Source of the DNA: Paenibacillus sp. DMB20
GTDB taxonomy: Bacteria > Bacillota > Bacilli > Paenibacillales > Paenibacillaceae
NCBI RefSeq assembly: GCF_000987955.1
Contig: NZ_LAZU01000037.1
Span: 434,001 to 498,000, forward strand
Direction: 5' to 3'
DNA: 64,000 bases
Position numbers and translations under genes: made by a program. The notes beneath the pieces are model-generated. The model saw nothing but the letters and a program-made list of their open reading frames with translations. It was not told the origin of the DNA and ran no database searches. Of this stretch, positions 27,396-36,470 are shown one piece after another; the first letter of the stretch is position 1, and each line of letters begins with the position of its first letter.

Positions 27396-28058
27396 ATGAA
27401 ACAACATCAATTTGAACACTGGTCCGAAATTAAGTATTTAAAGGATATTGTCAAGAACCCAATGATTCAAGTAGGGGAATACTCATACTATTCCGGTTAT
27501 TACGATAATCATGATTTTGAAGATGGGTGTGTTAGATACCTATGGGGGGATGAAAAATCCAGAAAGTTGTTTAACCCCATCGAAGACCATGGTTGGCATA
27601 TAGATAAATTGATTATTGGAAATTACGTATGTATTGCAAGTGGCGTAATTATTTTAATGGGTGGGAATCACAATCATCATCCTGAATGGATAACCGTGTA
27701 TCCGTTTGTGGAGCAGATTGAAACTTCTTACGCGCCAAAAGGCGATACTGTCATCGAAAGTGATGCATGGATTGGAATGAATGCAATGATTATGCCAGGT
27801 GTGACAATAGGTGAGGGCGCCATTGTTGCGGCTGGTTCGGTTGTAGCAAAAGATGTCCCACCATATACTATCGTAGGCGGTAATCCTGCTCAACAGATCA
27901 AGAAACGCTTTACAGACGAAGAAATTGAAAAGTTAAAGGAAATGCGTTGGTTCGATTGGGAACGCGAGAAAATTGAGCAGGTCAGTCATATCTTGTCAAG
28001 TTCCTCCGTTAATCAATTATATGACTTTTATCAAAAAGAAATAAACCATAACGTTTAA
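27396..28058 (+). CDS. CatB-like xenobiotic O-acetyltransferase (left-handed beta-helix)
   Basis: A 220-residue hexapeptide-repeat enzyme that would transfer acetyl from acetyl-CoA to a drug in the cytoplasm. The N-terminus VKNPMIQVGEYSYYSGYYDNHDF and the C-terminal SSSSVNQLYDFYQKE resemble type B chloramphenicol acetyltransferases more than Vat streptogramin enzymes. The helix core shows GDTVIESDAWIGMNAMIMPGVTIGEGAIVAAGSVV and DVPPYTIVGGNPA. The catalytic-type His lies in GGNHNHHPEW. A short insertion (GDEKSRKLFNPIEDHGWHI) near residue 55 is unusual. The gene has its own promoter, leader peptide, hairpin and terminator, the layout of drug-inducible resistance genes. Chloramphenicol or streptogramin A are the likely substrates; neither is proven. 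Confidence 0.82.
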   Translation: MKQHQFEHWSEIKYLKDIVKNPMIQVGEYSYYSGYYDNHDFEDGCVRYLWGDEKSRKLFNPIEDHGWHIDKLIIGNYVCIASGVIILMGGNHNHHPEWITVYPFVEQIETSYAPKGDTVIESDAWIGMNAMIMPGVTIGEGAIVAAGSVVAKDVPPYTIVGGNPAQQIKKRFTDEEIEKLKEMRWFDWEREKIEQVSHILSSSSVNQLYDFYQKEINHNV

Positions 28059-28098
28059 TTTCAGCTAGAATAAACAACTAATAAGTTTTAAAAGCAAT

Positions 28099-28132
28099 AG
28101 TCCCTTCTGAATTCAAGAAGGGACTTTTTTTT
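28099..28132 (+). terminator. Terminator of the acetyltransferase gene
   Basis: AGTCCCTTCT and AGAAGGGACT form a perfect 10-bp stem with loop GAATTCA, followed by eight T. Confidence 0.9.
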
Positions 28133-28149
28133 GAAATCAGGTCGATATC

Positions 28150-28266
28150 GTGAAGAAGATAATGCGGCCTGGAAGAACAAAACTAGAAAATGCGTCAAGT
28201 ATCGTCGCACTGGTATCTGATGTTGCACTATATCTCCCTCGTTTGACCATGAAACTGTTTAATTAA
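28150..28266 (+). CDS. Cationic mini-protein, 38 aa (copy 2)
   Basis: GTG 28150 starts MKKIMRPGRTKLENASSIV and ends SDVALYLPRLTMKLFN, 38 residues, closely related to the 37-residue product of 25281-25394. DNA identity is highest over the last ~50 bases (TATCTCCCTCGTTTGA.CATGAAACT). The ribosome site is weak (AGG eight bases upstream); an in-frame ATG at 28162 is a further choice. It follows the acetyltransferase terminator by 17 bases and has no obvious promoter of its own. Family unknown. Confidence 0.5.
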   Translation: MKKIMRPGRTKLENASSIVALVSDVALYLPRLTMKLFN

Positions 28267-28377
28267 GTTGGGGAGGATTGCCCTCCACTGGAGACCTATA
28301 TAGCTGCGGTTAGCAAATCCATTGTTCCACTACAAAAACAAGTGAATCGTCTACCCTGACCACGCCTTATAAACAGC

Positions 28378-28404
28378 AAAAAACCCTTGCTACGCAAGGG
28401 TTTT
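28378..28404 (-). terminator. Terminator of the tRNA-fMet/tRNA-Ile2 unit
   Basis: AAAACCCTTGC and GCAAGGGTTTT form an 11-bp stem with loop TAC and end in a short T-run on the minus strand, eight bases after tRNA-Ile2. Confidence 0.85.
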
Positions 28405-28411
28405 CATCAAG

Positions 28412-28485
28412 TGGGCCCTGAGGGACTCGAACCCCCGACCAGTCGGTTATGAGCCGACCGCTCTAACCAACTGAGCTAAGGGCCC
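28412..28485 (-). tRNA. tRNA-Ile2 (CAT anticodon, lysidine-modified type)
   Basis: A 74-base tRNA with acceptor GGGCCCT/AGGGCCC plus A. The anticodon loop CTCATAA and stem GGTCGG/CCGACT match Firmicute tRNA-Ile(CAU) rather than elongator Met, whose loop is usually TTCATAC. TilS would convert C34 to lysidine so that it reads AUA. CCA is not encoded. Confidence 0.85.
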
Positions 28486-28524
28486 TGATCACATACAATT
28501 TTTGAATGAGGACGTTCCAAAAAT

Positions 28525-28604
<80 letters not shown>

Positions 28605-28686
28605 TCATTAAGTGTCTTAAACAGCGACAACAATAAATATACAGCATATGATGGGATCAAGTCAAGCCTGAATTTTTGGGAACATG

Positions 28687-28851
28687 TTAAGGGATGTATC
28701 TGACTCCGTATCGTCCCTTCCGGGAACGGTAAACCTCCACGACCTGCGGATCCCCGTAACCGAACAGCCAGGCATCTTGCTCCAGCCTTTTGGCGAAACA
28801 ACCCGCTTGAAATTTGGTTGTATACAGTTTTCCGTAATATACCCAGTTCAC
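28687..28851 (-). CDS. Hypothetical protein, 54 aa
   Basis: A frame that starts with GTG 28851 (MNWVYYGKLYTTKF), ten bases behind GGGAG, and ends GRYGVRYIP at TAA 28689-28687. It is rich in Tyr, Arg and Lys and looks like a compact beta protein. The initiator tRNA gene begins about 80 bases downstream on the same strand. The opposite-strand frame over the same bases lacks a ribosome site. Family not recognised; short basic proteins of this size are common and poorly studied in Paenibacillus. Confidence 0.55.
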   Translation of the reverse strand: MNWVYYGKLYTTKFQAGCFAKRLEQDAWLFGYGDPQVVEVYRSRKGRYGVRYIP

Positions 28852-29013
28852 GAAGAAAAACTCCCTTCAGGCAAATGATCTCATCCGCGGCTTATTATGC
28901 CCAATGACTCAATAATAATTCCGCATGGCTTGGGGTAATCGAAATGTCTGAAGATACTGCTAATAATACAAGCCCCAACGTAGCTCAGGCTTTCCTTCAG
29001 TTGAATAAAAACG

Positions 29014-29048
29014 CCCCTGGCCCTAATCCCCCGGTCCAGGAGCATTTT
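29014..29048 (-). terminator. Terminator of the ABC-2/TetR operon
   Basis: On the minus strand GCTCCTGG pairs with CCAGGGGC (one T:G pair) and is followed by GTTTTTATT. Confidence 0.75.
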
Positions 29049-29051
29049 CAT

Positions 29052-29243
29052 TTACGAATTTAAATCAGACAATCCCGGACTGTGCTCATTCGACAATTCG
29101 GGCATATACGGCAGCGGGTAACCCTCAGGAGGCGGAACCACTTCGAGAGTTCCTCCGTTCCGGCTTGGAGACTCGCCGCTGAAAATTTCCGCGATTCTCG
29201 TCTGATCCAAGCGAAAATTAAACTGGAAGTTTTGAACGTTAAG
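29052..29243 (-). CDS. Possible small protein between tetR and terminator
   Basis: An open minus-strand frame runs from the tetR stop to just before the terminator and ends LPYMPELSNEHSPGLSDLNS. It reads like real protein (IAEIFSGESPSRNGGTLEVVPPPEGYPLPY). A GGCGGAGG ribosome-like site is present at about 29245-29252, but the codon at the right distance is CTT (followed by AAC GTT CAA), not a start. Either a non-standard start, a base error, or a decayed gene. Coordinates of the 5' end are approximate. Confidence 0.3.
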   Translation of the reverse strand, partial: LNVQNFQFNFRLDQTRIAEIFSGESPSRNGGTLEVVPPPEGYPLPYMPELSNEHSPGLSDLNS

Positions 29244-29268
29244 CCTCCGCCGATTCGCGCATAGACTT

Positions 29269-29871
29269 CTATTCGTCGTCTTCGGCGGAAAAATCCTCGG
29301 AATTTTGATCCTTTTGAATAATGCCATGGTACAAAATAGTCATCAGCTGTTCGCCCACGGAGCTCAAGCTGCCGAGGCCGTCATACCATTCCGTTCGGGC
29401 GCTAAACTCCTTGATGAACGTAAGAAACGCTACCAACAGATGAGGAGATATATCCTTGCGAATCTGACCCAGCTGCTGTCCTTTGAAAATCATCATTTCA
29501 AACTCGGGGAGAATCTTTTCCCTGTTAAACGCCATCATCTTCTCCATCTGCTCCGGGAATTTAGCCAGGTCGGTTATAAATTGCTGGGTCACATGAAGGG
29601 AGAAACTCTCCTGCTCTTTATGGAACAAGGCAAGCGCGTCGAGCGGATCTTTAGCCCTGTCCATGACTCCCCGGTATAAAGCCCAAGCTTCCTCCAGCAT
29701 TTGGTCCACAACTTGGTCAAGAAGCCCTTCTTTGCTTTGATAGTAGTTGTAAATGGTCATCTTGGAGACCGGTACCGCTTCCGCAATCTGTTCCATGCTC
29801 GTTTGCAGTATTCCCTGCTCTAAAAACAGCCTTTTTCCGGCTGCCAGTACAGCTTCTTTTTTACCGTTCAT
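29269..29871 (-). CDS. TetR/AcrR-family transcriptional regulator
   Basis: A 200-residue regulator. The N-terminal helix-turn-helix is clear: AGKRLFLEQGILQTSMEQIAEAVPVSKMTIYNYYQSKEGLL (residues 11-52 or so), the standard TetR DNA-binding pattern. The C-terminal helical ligand domain is unlike any I can name. It is the third gene of an operon ATPase-permease-regulator; its start is three bases after the permease stop. A 22-base palindrome (TACTATAA-N6-TTATAGTA) just downstream of the operon's -10 box is the probable operator, giving autorepression released by an unknown inducer, perhaps the exported compound. Confidence 0.9.
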   Translation of the reverse strand: MNGKKEAVLAAGKRLFLEQGILQTSMEQIAEAVPVSKMTIYNYYQSKEGLLDQVVDQMLEEAWALYRGVMDRAKDPLDALALFHKEQESFSLHVTQQFITDLAKFPEQMEKMMAFNREKILPEFEMMIFKGQQLGQIRKDISPHLLVAFLTFIKEFSARTEWYDGLGSLSSVGEQLMTILYHGIIQKDQNSEDFSAEDDE

Positions 29872-29874
29872 GTT

Positions 29875-30672
29875 TCAGCCAATATCCCTTCTCTTCAGCG
29901 TAAGTACCCCTGCGGCTGTTCCGGCCGCATACAGACCTAATGTAACGATCCACCCTCCGGCTGTCAACCCGCTCCCTTTCACGATTTCCAGCGTATCGAA
30001 TAACCGGTAAGGCGATATGGCCGAAAGCTTGTGCATCATCTCGCTGCTTCCGGATAAAAGATTAAGCAGGAATGCCATGACCGCGATTCCTGCGCCCAGC
30101 GACACGGCGGTCCGATCGGAAGGCAGCCAGGATGTAAGGGCATAACCAATGCCCATAAACGACAAGGTCAAAAGATAACCCGCAAATAACAATACCAGCA
30201 TATGTCCGGTTTCGACCGATAAGCCCGACGTCCCTGCAAGGAGAAACAACAGCCCGGTGCCCGCCCCGAATACGAGTGTCATATGCAGCCAGTGAGCCAC
30301 TGCCTTGGACCAGAAAATGACGGCTCTGCTGTAAGGCAGGGAAAACAAATATTCCCCGGTTCCCCGTTCCCTCTCCTTGGAAATGCTGCCGGCAGCCCAA
30401 GCCGCCGCAAAGGATGAAAGGATGACCATAAAATAAGGAAATACCTGCGTGGCTAGGTAACCCTCAAAGGTTTGAAAGCTCTCCGGTTTGATTCCGAATG
30501 CCTTCAGCAATCCGTTCGGCAATCCCTTGATCAGCTGTTCCATTTCCGGATTATTTACGAAGGCGTCCGCTTTTCCCAGCAGCAGAAGGATGAAGATCAG
30601 CGTAACCGCAAGACAGGTCAAAAAGGGCCGCCGGTTCTGGCGAAGCTCATGGGAAACCATGTTCCAATTCAT
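29875..30672 (-). CDS. ABC-2 type exporter permease
   Basis: A 265-residue membrane protein with about six helices, starting LTCLAVTLIFILLLL and ending in a short basic tail (TLKRRDIG). A long extracellular loop after helix 1 carries NPEMEQLIKGLPNGLLKAFGI, typical of ABC-2 permeases of the YhcI/BcrB-like type. Its ATG overlaps the TGA of the ATPase gene, so they are translationally coupled. With the ATPase and TetR regulator it forms a drug or peptide exporter unit. Substrate unknown. Confidence 0.87.
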   Translation of the reverse strand: MNWNMVSHELRQNRRPFLTCLAVTLIFILLLLGKADAFVNNPEMEQLIKGLPNGLLKAFGIKPESFQTFEGYLATQVFPYFMVILSSFAAAWAAGSISKERERGTGEYLFSLPYSRAVIFWSKAVAHWLHMTLVFGAGTGLLFLLAGTSGLSVETGHMLVLLFAGYLLTLSFMGIGYALTSWLPSDRTAVSLGAGIAVMAFLLNLLSGSSEMMHKLSAISPYRLFDTLEIVKGSGLTAGGWIVTLGLYAAGTAAGVLTLKRRDIG

Positions 30673-31585
30673 TGTCCATTCTCCTCTCCGTCAACGGAAC
30701 GATAATCGCTCATGAACAGTTCTTCGATGGTCGGACGCCTAACCGTAAGATCGATGACCGGAAGTTCCGACAGCTTCGACAGTACGGCCTGCAGCGAGTT
30801 TCCGGCGTCAAAAAAAATGGTGGGTCCCGTCATATTCGATCAAGGGATCAAGGTCTCGTAAACCGTATAGGTCGCGCTGGTCCCCGGGGGTTGCAAACTG
30901 AACCGAAATTTTATGGCTCCGATCCTTGGCCAGCTCCTCCAAACCGGATACGCGGAGAAGCCGCCCTTCCTTGATAAAGGCCACACGGTCGCAGAGTTTT
31001 TCCACTTCGGACAGGACGTGGGTCGAGAAAAAAAATCGTCATGCCCACCTGCGCGTTCAACTCCGACAGCAATGAAAACAGCTCTCTTTGTACAAGCGGA
31101 TCCAATCCCGAGGTCGGTTCGTCCAAAATAAGAAGCTCCGGCCGGTGAAGCAGCGAAAGGATAATGCCCAGCTTCTTCCGGTTTCCGAGCGAATACGACT
31201 TCACGCGCTGCTCCGGATCCCATTGAAGCCTCTCCGCATATTCCATCGCCGGCGTGTTCGCAAGTTTCAGTCCGTGAGCCCGAGCCGTAAGCTCCAACGC
31301 CTGTTTGCCGCTCATTTGGGGATAGAACACAATTTCGGAAGGAAGATATCCGATCCGTCGGCGCAGCTCCGGCTTTTCCCGATCCAATTCCGTCCCAAGT
31401 ACTTTCAATTTTCCTGAGTTGGGATACAACAGCTGCATGATCATCCGGATTGTTGTGGACTTTCCGGCTCCGTTCGGTCCAATGAAACCGAAAACTTCTC
31501 CCTGCTTCACCTCCATGTTCAGGTCGGTAACGCCGCGTTTCGTCCCGTACATCTTACTTATTCCCATAGCTTCTACTGCTAACAT
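30669..31585 (-). CDS. ABC exporter ATPase (304 aa after correcting two frameshifts)
   Basis: Two A8 runs (31028-31035 and 30810-30817) each carry one extra base. With seven A in each, the reading becomes MTIFFSTHVLSEVEKLCDRV and HHFFDAGNSL, giving one 304-residue frame. Walker A GPNGAGKST is near residue 37; Walker B LLILDEPTSGLD follows; the ABC signature is YSLGNRKKLG; the switch His is in FFSTHVLSE. The C-terminal ~80 residues are the accessory domain of drug-export ATPases (DrrA/BcrA-like). First gene of the operon, its stop overlaps the permease start. The promoter carries a palindrome likely bound by the TetR-family protein encoded third. Confidence 0.87.
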
Positions 31586-31601
31586 AGGGACACCCCATTT
31601 A

Positions 31602-31655
31602 TACTATAATCTAATTTATAGTACGTATTATTCCTCTGTTTCCGCAGAGAGTCAA
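31602..31655 (-). promoter_or_regulatory. Promoter and TetR-type operator of the ABC exporter operon
   Basis: On the minus strand TTGACT (31655-31650) and AATAAT (31632-31627) are 17 bases apart. Just downstream TACTATAA-ATTAGA-TTATAGTA (31602-31623) is a perfect palindrome with 8-bp arms over the start site, a usual TetR operator position. Confidence 0.65.
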
Positions 31656-31798
31656 GAATATTTTATACTCAATTACAGAAATAAGTATATTGAATAAAAC
31701 CAAAGACTGCATTGGAAACAAAAACACGGATCGATTTTTAGCCGACGATGCACTGCTCACCCCATGCCCGGCAAGTAACGGAAGAAGACAAACTGCCC

Positions 31799-31847
31799 GA
31801 AAAAAAAGGCCAAGGTTTCATCGAACCTAGCCGATGAAACCTTAGCC
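31799..31847 (-). terminator. Terminator of the pyr operon
   Basis: AAGGTTTCATCG and CGATGAAACCTT form a 12-bp stem extended by GGC/GCC after one mismatch, followed on the minus strand by a run of T. Confidence 0.9.
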
Positions 31848-31864
31848 ATCAAACACGCTAATAT

Positions 31865-32509
31865 TTATTGCCCTCCGTAAGCGGCCGGATTTTTTCTGAA
31901 GGATTGAAGCAGCTCCAGATCATCCTCCCGGATGATTCCTTCTTTTACGGCTACTTCGGTCAAAGCCGTGTAATTCGACAGGCTCTGGAGCGGAATCCCC
32001 GCATCCGCAAAAGCTTGGACCGCTTTGTCCAGCTGATAGCTGAAAATCGCCAGGACGCCCAAAACCTCGGCCCCCGCAGCCTGTACCGCCTGCGCCGCTT
32101 TGATGGAACTGCCGCCCGTGGAGATCAAATCTTCGATCACGACGACTTTTTGTCCCGGCTTGATCAGGCCCTCGATCATATTTTCCTTGCCATGGCCCTT
32201 CGCTTTATCCCGGATATAGGCCATCGGCAGGTTCAGCTTCTGGGACACCCAGGCTGCATGCGGAATGCCGGCGGTTGCCGTTCCGGCAATCACCTCGGCA
32301 TCCGGATACGACTCGCGGATGACGGATGCGAAGGATTCGGCAATATAATCGCGGATTTCCGGGTAGGACATCGTGAGCCGGTTATCGCAATAGATAGGAG
32401 ATTTGATGCCCGAAGTCCATGTGAACGGCTGGTGCGGCCGCAGGGCCACCGCTTCAATCTTTAACAGGTAGGATGCAATTTGTTGTGGAATCTCGTTCAA
32501 TGTACTCAT
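31865..32509 (-). CDS. pyrE: Orotate phosphoribosyltransferase
   Basis: A 214-residue enzyme that joins orotate and PRPP to give OMP in UMP synthesis. The PRPP-binding motif reads VVVIEDLISTGGSSI near residue 125; orotate contacts fall in KSPIYCDNR and in AGTATAGIPHAAW. Its ATG overlaps the pyrF stop by four bases. Last gene of the pyr operon, 18 bases before the terminator hairpin begins. Regulation is by PyrR attenuation at the distant leader. Confidence 0.95.
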   Translation of the reverse strand: MSTLNEIPQQIASYLLKIEAVALRPHQPFTWTSGIKSPIYCDNRLTMSYPEIRDYIAESFASVIRESYPDAEVIAGTATAGIPHAAWVSQKLNLPMAYIRDKAKGHGKENMIEGLIKPGQKVVVIEDLISTGGSSIKAAQAVQAAGAEVLGVLAIFSYQLDKAVQAFADAGIPLQSLSNYTALTEVAVKEGIIREDDLELLQSFRKNPAAYGGQ

Positions 32510-33246
32510 ACCGACATCATCTCCTCTATGATTTGTTCCGCCGCTTGTCTCGGGTCGGTCGACGCCGTAATCGGGCGGCCGACCACCAGGTAATGGCTTC
32601 CTCGTTCCATAGCCTGTCCCGGCGTCAGGACCCGGGCCTGATCTCCCGCCCCGCTCCCTGAGGGGCGGATGCCCGGGGTTACCGTTTTAAAGTCCGGACC
32701 GCATGCGGCAGCAATCGCTCCCACCTCCAGGGAGGAAGCAACGACCCCGTGCAGTCCCGCTTCTTTGGCAAGCGAAGCGTATCGGACGACCGCGTCTTCA
32801 ACCGAACCGGGTATGCCGATTTCCTCATTCATTACCGCTTGGCTGGTGCTTGTCAGCTGCGTTACCGCAATGATCACGGGCATGGCAAGGCCCGGGGTTT
32901 CCGCCACGGCGGCTTCTGCCCCGGCTTTGGCTGCCTGCATCATATCGAGGCCGCCTGCGGCATGGACATTGAACATATCCACGCCGAGCCGGGTCACGCT
33001 GTGCGATCCGCCCTTCACCGTATTCGGGATGTCATGCATTTTCAGATCAAGGAAAACGGAGTAACCTCTTTCTTTCAAATCACGTACAAAATCAGGACCT
33101 GCCGCATAAAAAAGCTGCATTCCGACCTTCATGTAACACGGAATGCCCGTAAGCTGGCGGACCAGAGCGGATGCCTGACCGGCATCCGGATAATCCAGGG
33201 CCACCATCAGGCGGCCCGCCATTCGTTCATAAGCGGTGTTCATCAT
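32506..33246 (-). CDS. pyrF: Orotidine 5'-phosphate decarboxylase
   Basis: A 246-residue TIM-barrel enzyme that converts OMP to UMP. The catalytic motif is VFLDLKMHDIPNTV (Lys and Asp pair) near residues 60-75, and the phosphate-binding end has TPGIRPSG. Two adjacent ATG codons follow GGGAGGGGT; the first is used here. The gene follows carB directly; in B. subtilis pyrK and pyrD lie between them, but they are missing here. Confidence 0.95.
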   Translation of the reverse strand: MMNTAYERMAGRLMVALDYPDAGQASALVRQLTGIPCYMKVGMQLFYAAGPDFVRDLKERGYSVFLDLKMHDIPNTVKGGSHSVTRLGVDMFNVHAAGGLDMMQAAKAGAEAAVAETPGLAMPVIIAVTQLTSTSQAVMNEEIGIPGSVEDAVVRYASLAKEAGLHGVVASSLEVGAIAAACGPDFKTVTPGIRPSGSGAGDQARVLTPGQAMERGSHYLVVGRPITASTDPRQAAEQIIEEMMSV

Positions 33247-33263
33247 ACCCCTCCCCTTTTTGG

Positions 33264-36200
33264 TTATACCGGCATGGCTTCGGAGGAGAAGTTGATCGTC
33301 TCCAGCATCGTAAGGAGCTCGCGTACCGTATCCAAGGAGGTCATGCAGACGACGCCGTTCTCCACCGCTTCGCGGCGGATCCGGAAGCCGTCGCGCTCAG
33401 GCGTTTTTCCTTTGGTCAGGGTGTTGAAGACAAAGTTCGCTTCGCCCGTCCGGATCATATCGAGGATGTTCGGCGTGCCTTCGGACAGCTTGTTGACGGT
33501 CGTAACGTCGAGGCCCGCTTCCTTGAGCGCGGCCGCGGTACCGCCGGTAGCAATAATCTTGTAACCCAGCTTGTGGAATCCTTTCAGCAGCTCTGCGGCT
33601 TCTGCCTTATCTTTATCGGCGATCGTCGCGATGATTGCGCCTGTCGACGGAATTTTCATGCCGGCGCCGATGAGCCCTTTGTACAGCGCTTTGGCGTACT
33701 TCACGTCGCGTCCCATAACCTCGCCCGTAGACTTCATTTCAGGACCCAGCGTAGGTTCCACGCGGCGCAGCTTCGCAAAGGAGAACACCGGCACTTTGAC
33801 CGATACATGCTCGCTTTCCGGCCACATGCCTTCCTCGTAGCCGAGATCCTTCAGCTTCGTACCCAGAATGGCCTGGGTAGCCAGGTTCGCCATCGGGATG
33901 CCCGTTACTTTGCTCAGGAACGGAACCGTTCTGGAGGAACGCGGATTTACCTCGATGACATACACTTCGTTTTTGTAAATCACGAACTGGATGTTCACAA
34001 GACCGTAGGTTTTCAGCTCTTTGGCGATCTTGATCGTAATTTCCGTAATTTTCGTTTTCAGCTCATCCGTAAGATACTGTGGCGGATAAACCGCGATGGA
34101 GTCGCCGGAGTGAACCCCTGCGCGTTCCACGTGCTCCATGATGCCCGGGATCAGCACCGTCTCTCCGTCGCAGATCGCGTCAACCTCCACTTCCTTGCCG
34201 AGCATGTAGCGGTCGATCAGCACCGGATGCTCCGGATTGATCTTCACGGCCTGTTCCATGTAGCTCAGCAGCTCGCTGTCGGAATATACGATCTCCATCG
34301 CCCGTCCGCCGAGCACGTAGGAAGGTCTCACCAGCACCGGATAACCGAGCGATTGAGCCGTTCCCACCGCTTCATCCACGGACGTTACCGTGCTGCCTTT
34401 CGGCTGGGCGATGTTCAGGCGGGACAGCAGCGCTTCGAACTTCTTCCGGTTCTCCGCTTCGTCGATGCTTTCCAGGCTTGTTCCAAGAATGTTCACGCCT
34501 GCTTTGCTGAGCGGAGCCGCCAGGTTGATGGCCGTCTGTCCGCCGAATTGCACGATGACGCCAACCGGCTTCTCCTGCTCGATGACGTTCATGACATCCT
34601 CGAAGAAAAGCGGCTCAAAGTAGAGACGGTCGGAGGTGTTGAAGTCCGTCGATACCGTTTCCGGGTTGTTGTTAATGATGACCGCTTCATAACCGGCTTT
34701 TTGAATCGCCCACACCGCATGCACGGTGGAGTAGTCGAATTCGATGCCTTGGCCGATCCGGATCGGACCGGAGCCGAGGACGATAATCTTTTCCTTGGCC
34801 GTCTCGATCACTTCGTTTTCAGTCTCGTATGTGGAGTAATAGTAAGGCGTGGAGGCTTCGAATTCAGCCGCGCACGTATCTACCATTTTGTACACCGGAC
34901 GCAGGCCGTGTTCATGGCGCAGGAACCGGATCGATTCCTCCGTCTTATGCGTGGATGCCTTGGCTTCGGCTCTCAGCTCCGCGATCGCGCGGTCCGTAAA
35001 GCCCAGACGTTTGGCTTCGTACAAGGTTTCATACGTCAGGGCGGCTTCGCTGCGGATATGGTTCTCAAAACGGATCAGGCCTTCAATCTTGTCGAGGAAC
35101 CACCAATCAATGCTGGTCAGGTCTTGGATTTCCTGCAGCTCGTACCCGCGGCGAAAAGCTCGGCGATCAGGAACATCCGCTCGTCGTCGGCCTGAACCAG
35201 GCGCTGCTTCAGCACCTCGTCGCTTAATTCCTCCGCGCCTTTCAGATCAAGGCGGTGCACGCCGATCTCCAGCGAGCGGACCGCTTTATGGATCGATTCC
35301 TCGAAGGTCCGGCCTATGGCCATCACTTCGCCGGTCGCTTTCATCTGCGTTCCGAGCTTGCGGTTGGCCGAAATGAATTTGTCGAACGGCCAGCGCGGGA
35401 TTTTGCTGACGATGTAATCCAGTGTCGGCTCAAAGCATGCGTAGGTTTGTCCCGTAACCGGGTTTACGATCTCGTCAAGGGTGTAGCCCATGGCGATTTT
35501 GGCCGCCATTTTGGCGATCGGATAGCCTGTTGCTTTCGAAGCCAGGGCCGAAGAACGGCTTACCCGCGGATTTACTTCAATGACATAGTATTGATAGCTG
35601 TTCGGGTCCAGCGCAAACTGTACGTTGCAACCGCCCTCGATGTTCAGGGCGCGGATGATTTTCAGCGAAGCCGATCTCAGCATTTGGTACTCGCGGTCGG
35701 AGAGCGTCTGGCTTGGCGCCACGACGATGCTGTCGCCCGTGTGCACGCCTACCGGGTCGAAGTTCTCCATGTTGCACACGACAATGCAGTTGTCGTTCGC
35801 ATCGCGCATAACTTCGTACTCGACTTCCTTCATGCCGGCAATGCTCTTTTCGATCAGGCATTGATTGATCGGGCTGTAGCGGATCCCCGAGGATACCGTC
35901 TCGCGCAGCTCTTCCTCGTTCGCGCAAATGCCGCCGCCGGTGCCGCCGAGCGTGTACGCAGGGCGGACGATGAGGGGATAGCCGATCTCCCCGGCAAAAT
36001 CGAGCGCTTCCTCCAGCGTCGTTACGATCGTGCTCTCGGGCACGGGCTGCTCCAACTCGCGCATCAGCTCGCGGAACAAGTCGCGGTCCTCCGCCTTTTC
36101 GATCGAATCCAGCTGCGTGCCGAGCAGCTTCACGTTTTCCTGCTCCAGAATCCCCGCGCGGGCCAACTCGACGGCCATGTTCAGGCCCGTTTGTCCGCCC

Positions 36201-36469
36201 AGTGTCGGAAGCAGTCCGTCAGGACGCTCCTGGCGGATGATCTGGGTGACGAATTCGAGCGTGATCGGCTCGATGTACACTTTGTCCGCCATATTCGTGT
36301 CCGTCATGATCGTGGCCGGATTGCTGTTGATCAGGACAACCTCGATGCCTTCTTCTTTCAAGGCCTGACAGGCCTGCGTTCCGGCATAGTCAAATTCCGC
36401 CGCCTGACCGATGACGATCGGGCCGGAGCCGATGACCAGAATTTTTTTCAACTTATCATTTTTAGGCAT
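33264..36469 (-). CDS. carB: Carbamoyl-phosphate synthase large subunit (1068 aa after correcting one frameshift)
   Basis: A base is missing from an A-run near 35154-35157. Restoring it gives IAELFRRGYELQEIQDL and one 1068-residue frame, the normal length. Two ATP-grasp halves are visible: GSGPIVIGQAAEFDYAG at the N-terminus and GSGPIRIGQGIEFDYS in the second half, with metal-binding IEVNPR(S/V)SR in each. The C-terminal MGS-like allosteric domain ends in DTVRELLTMLE. With CarA it makes carbamoyl phosphate from glutamine, bicarbonate and ATP for pyrimidines and arginine. Its ATG is one base after the carA stop, with the ribosome site inside carA. Confidence 0.92.
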
Positions 36470-36470
36470 G

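Noticed and set aside
28684..28878. A 64-residue plus-strand frame
   Set aside because: It is opposite the better supported 54-residue minus-strand gene and lacks a ribosome site.
33171..35195. A 674-codon plus-strand open frame
   Set aside because: It lies antisense to carB, whose motifs and operon context are unambiguous; high-GC wobble positions create the open frame.
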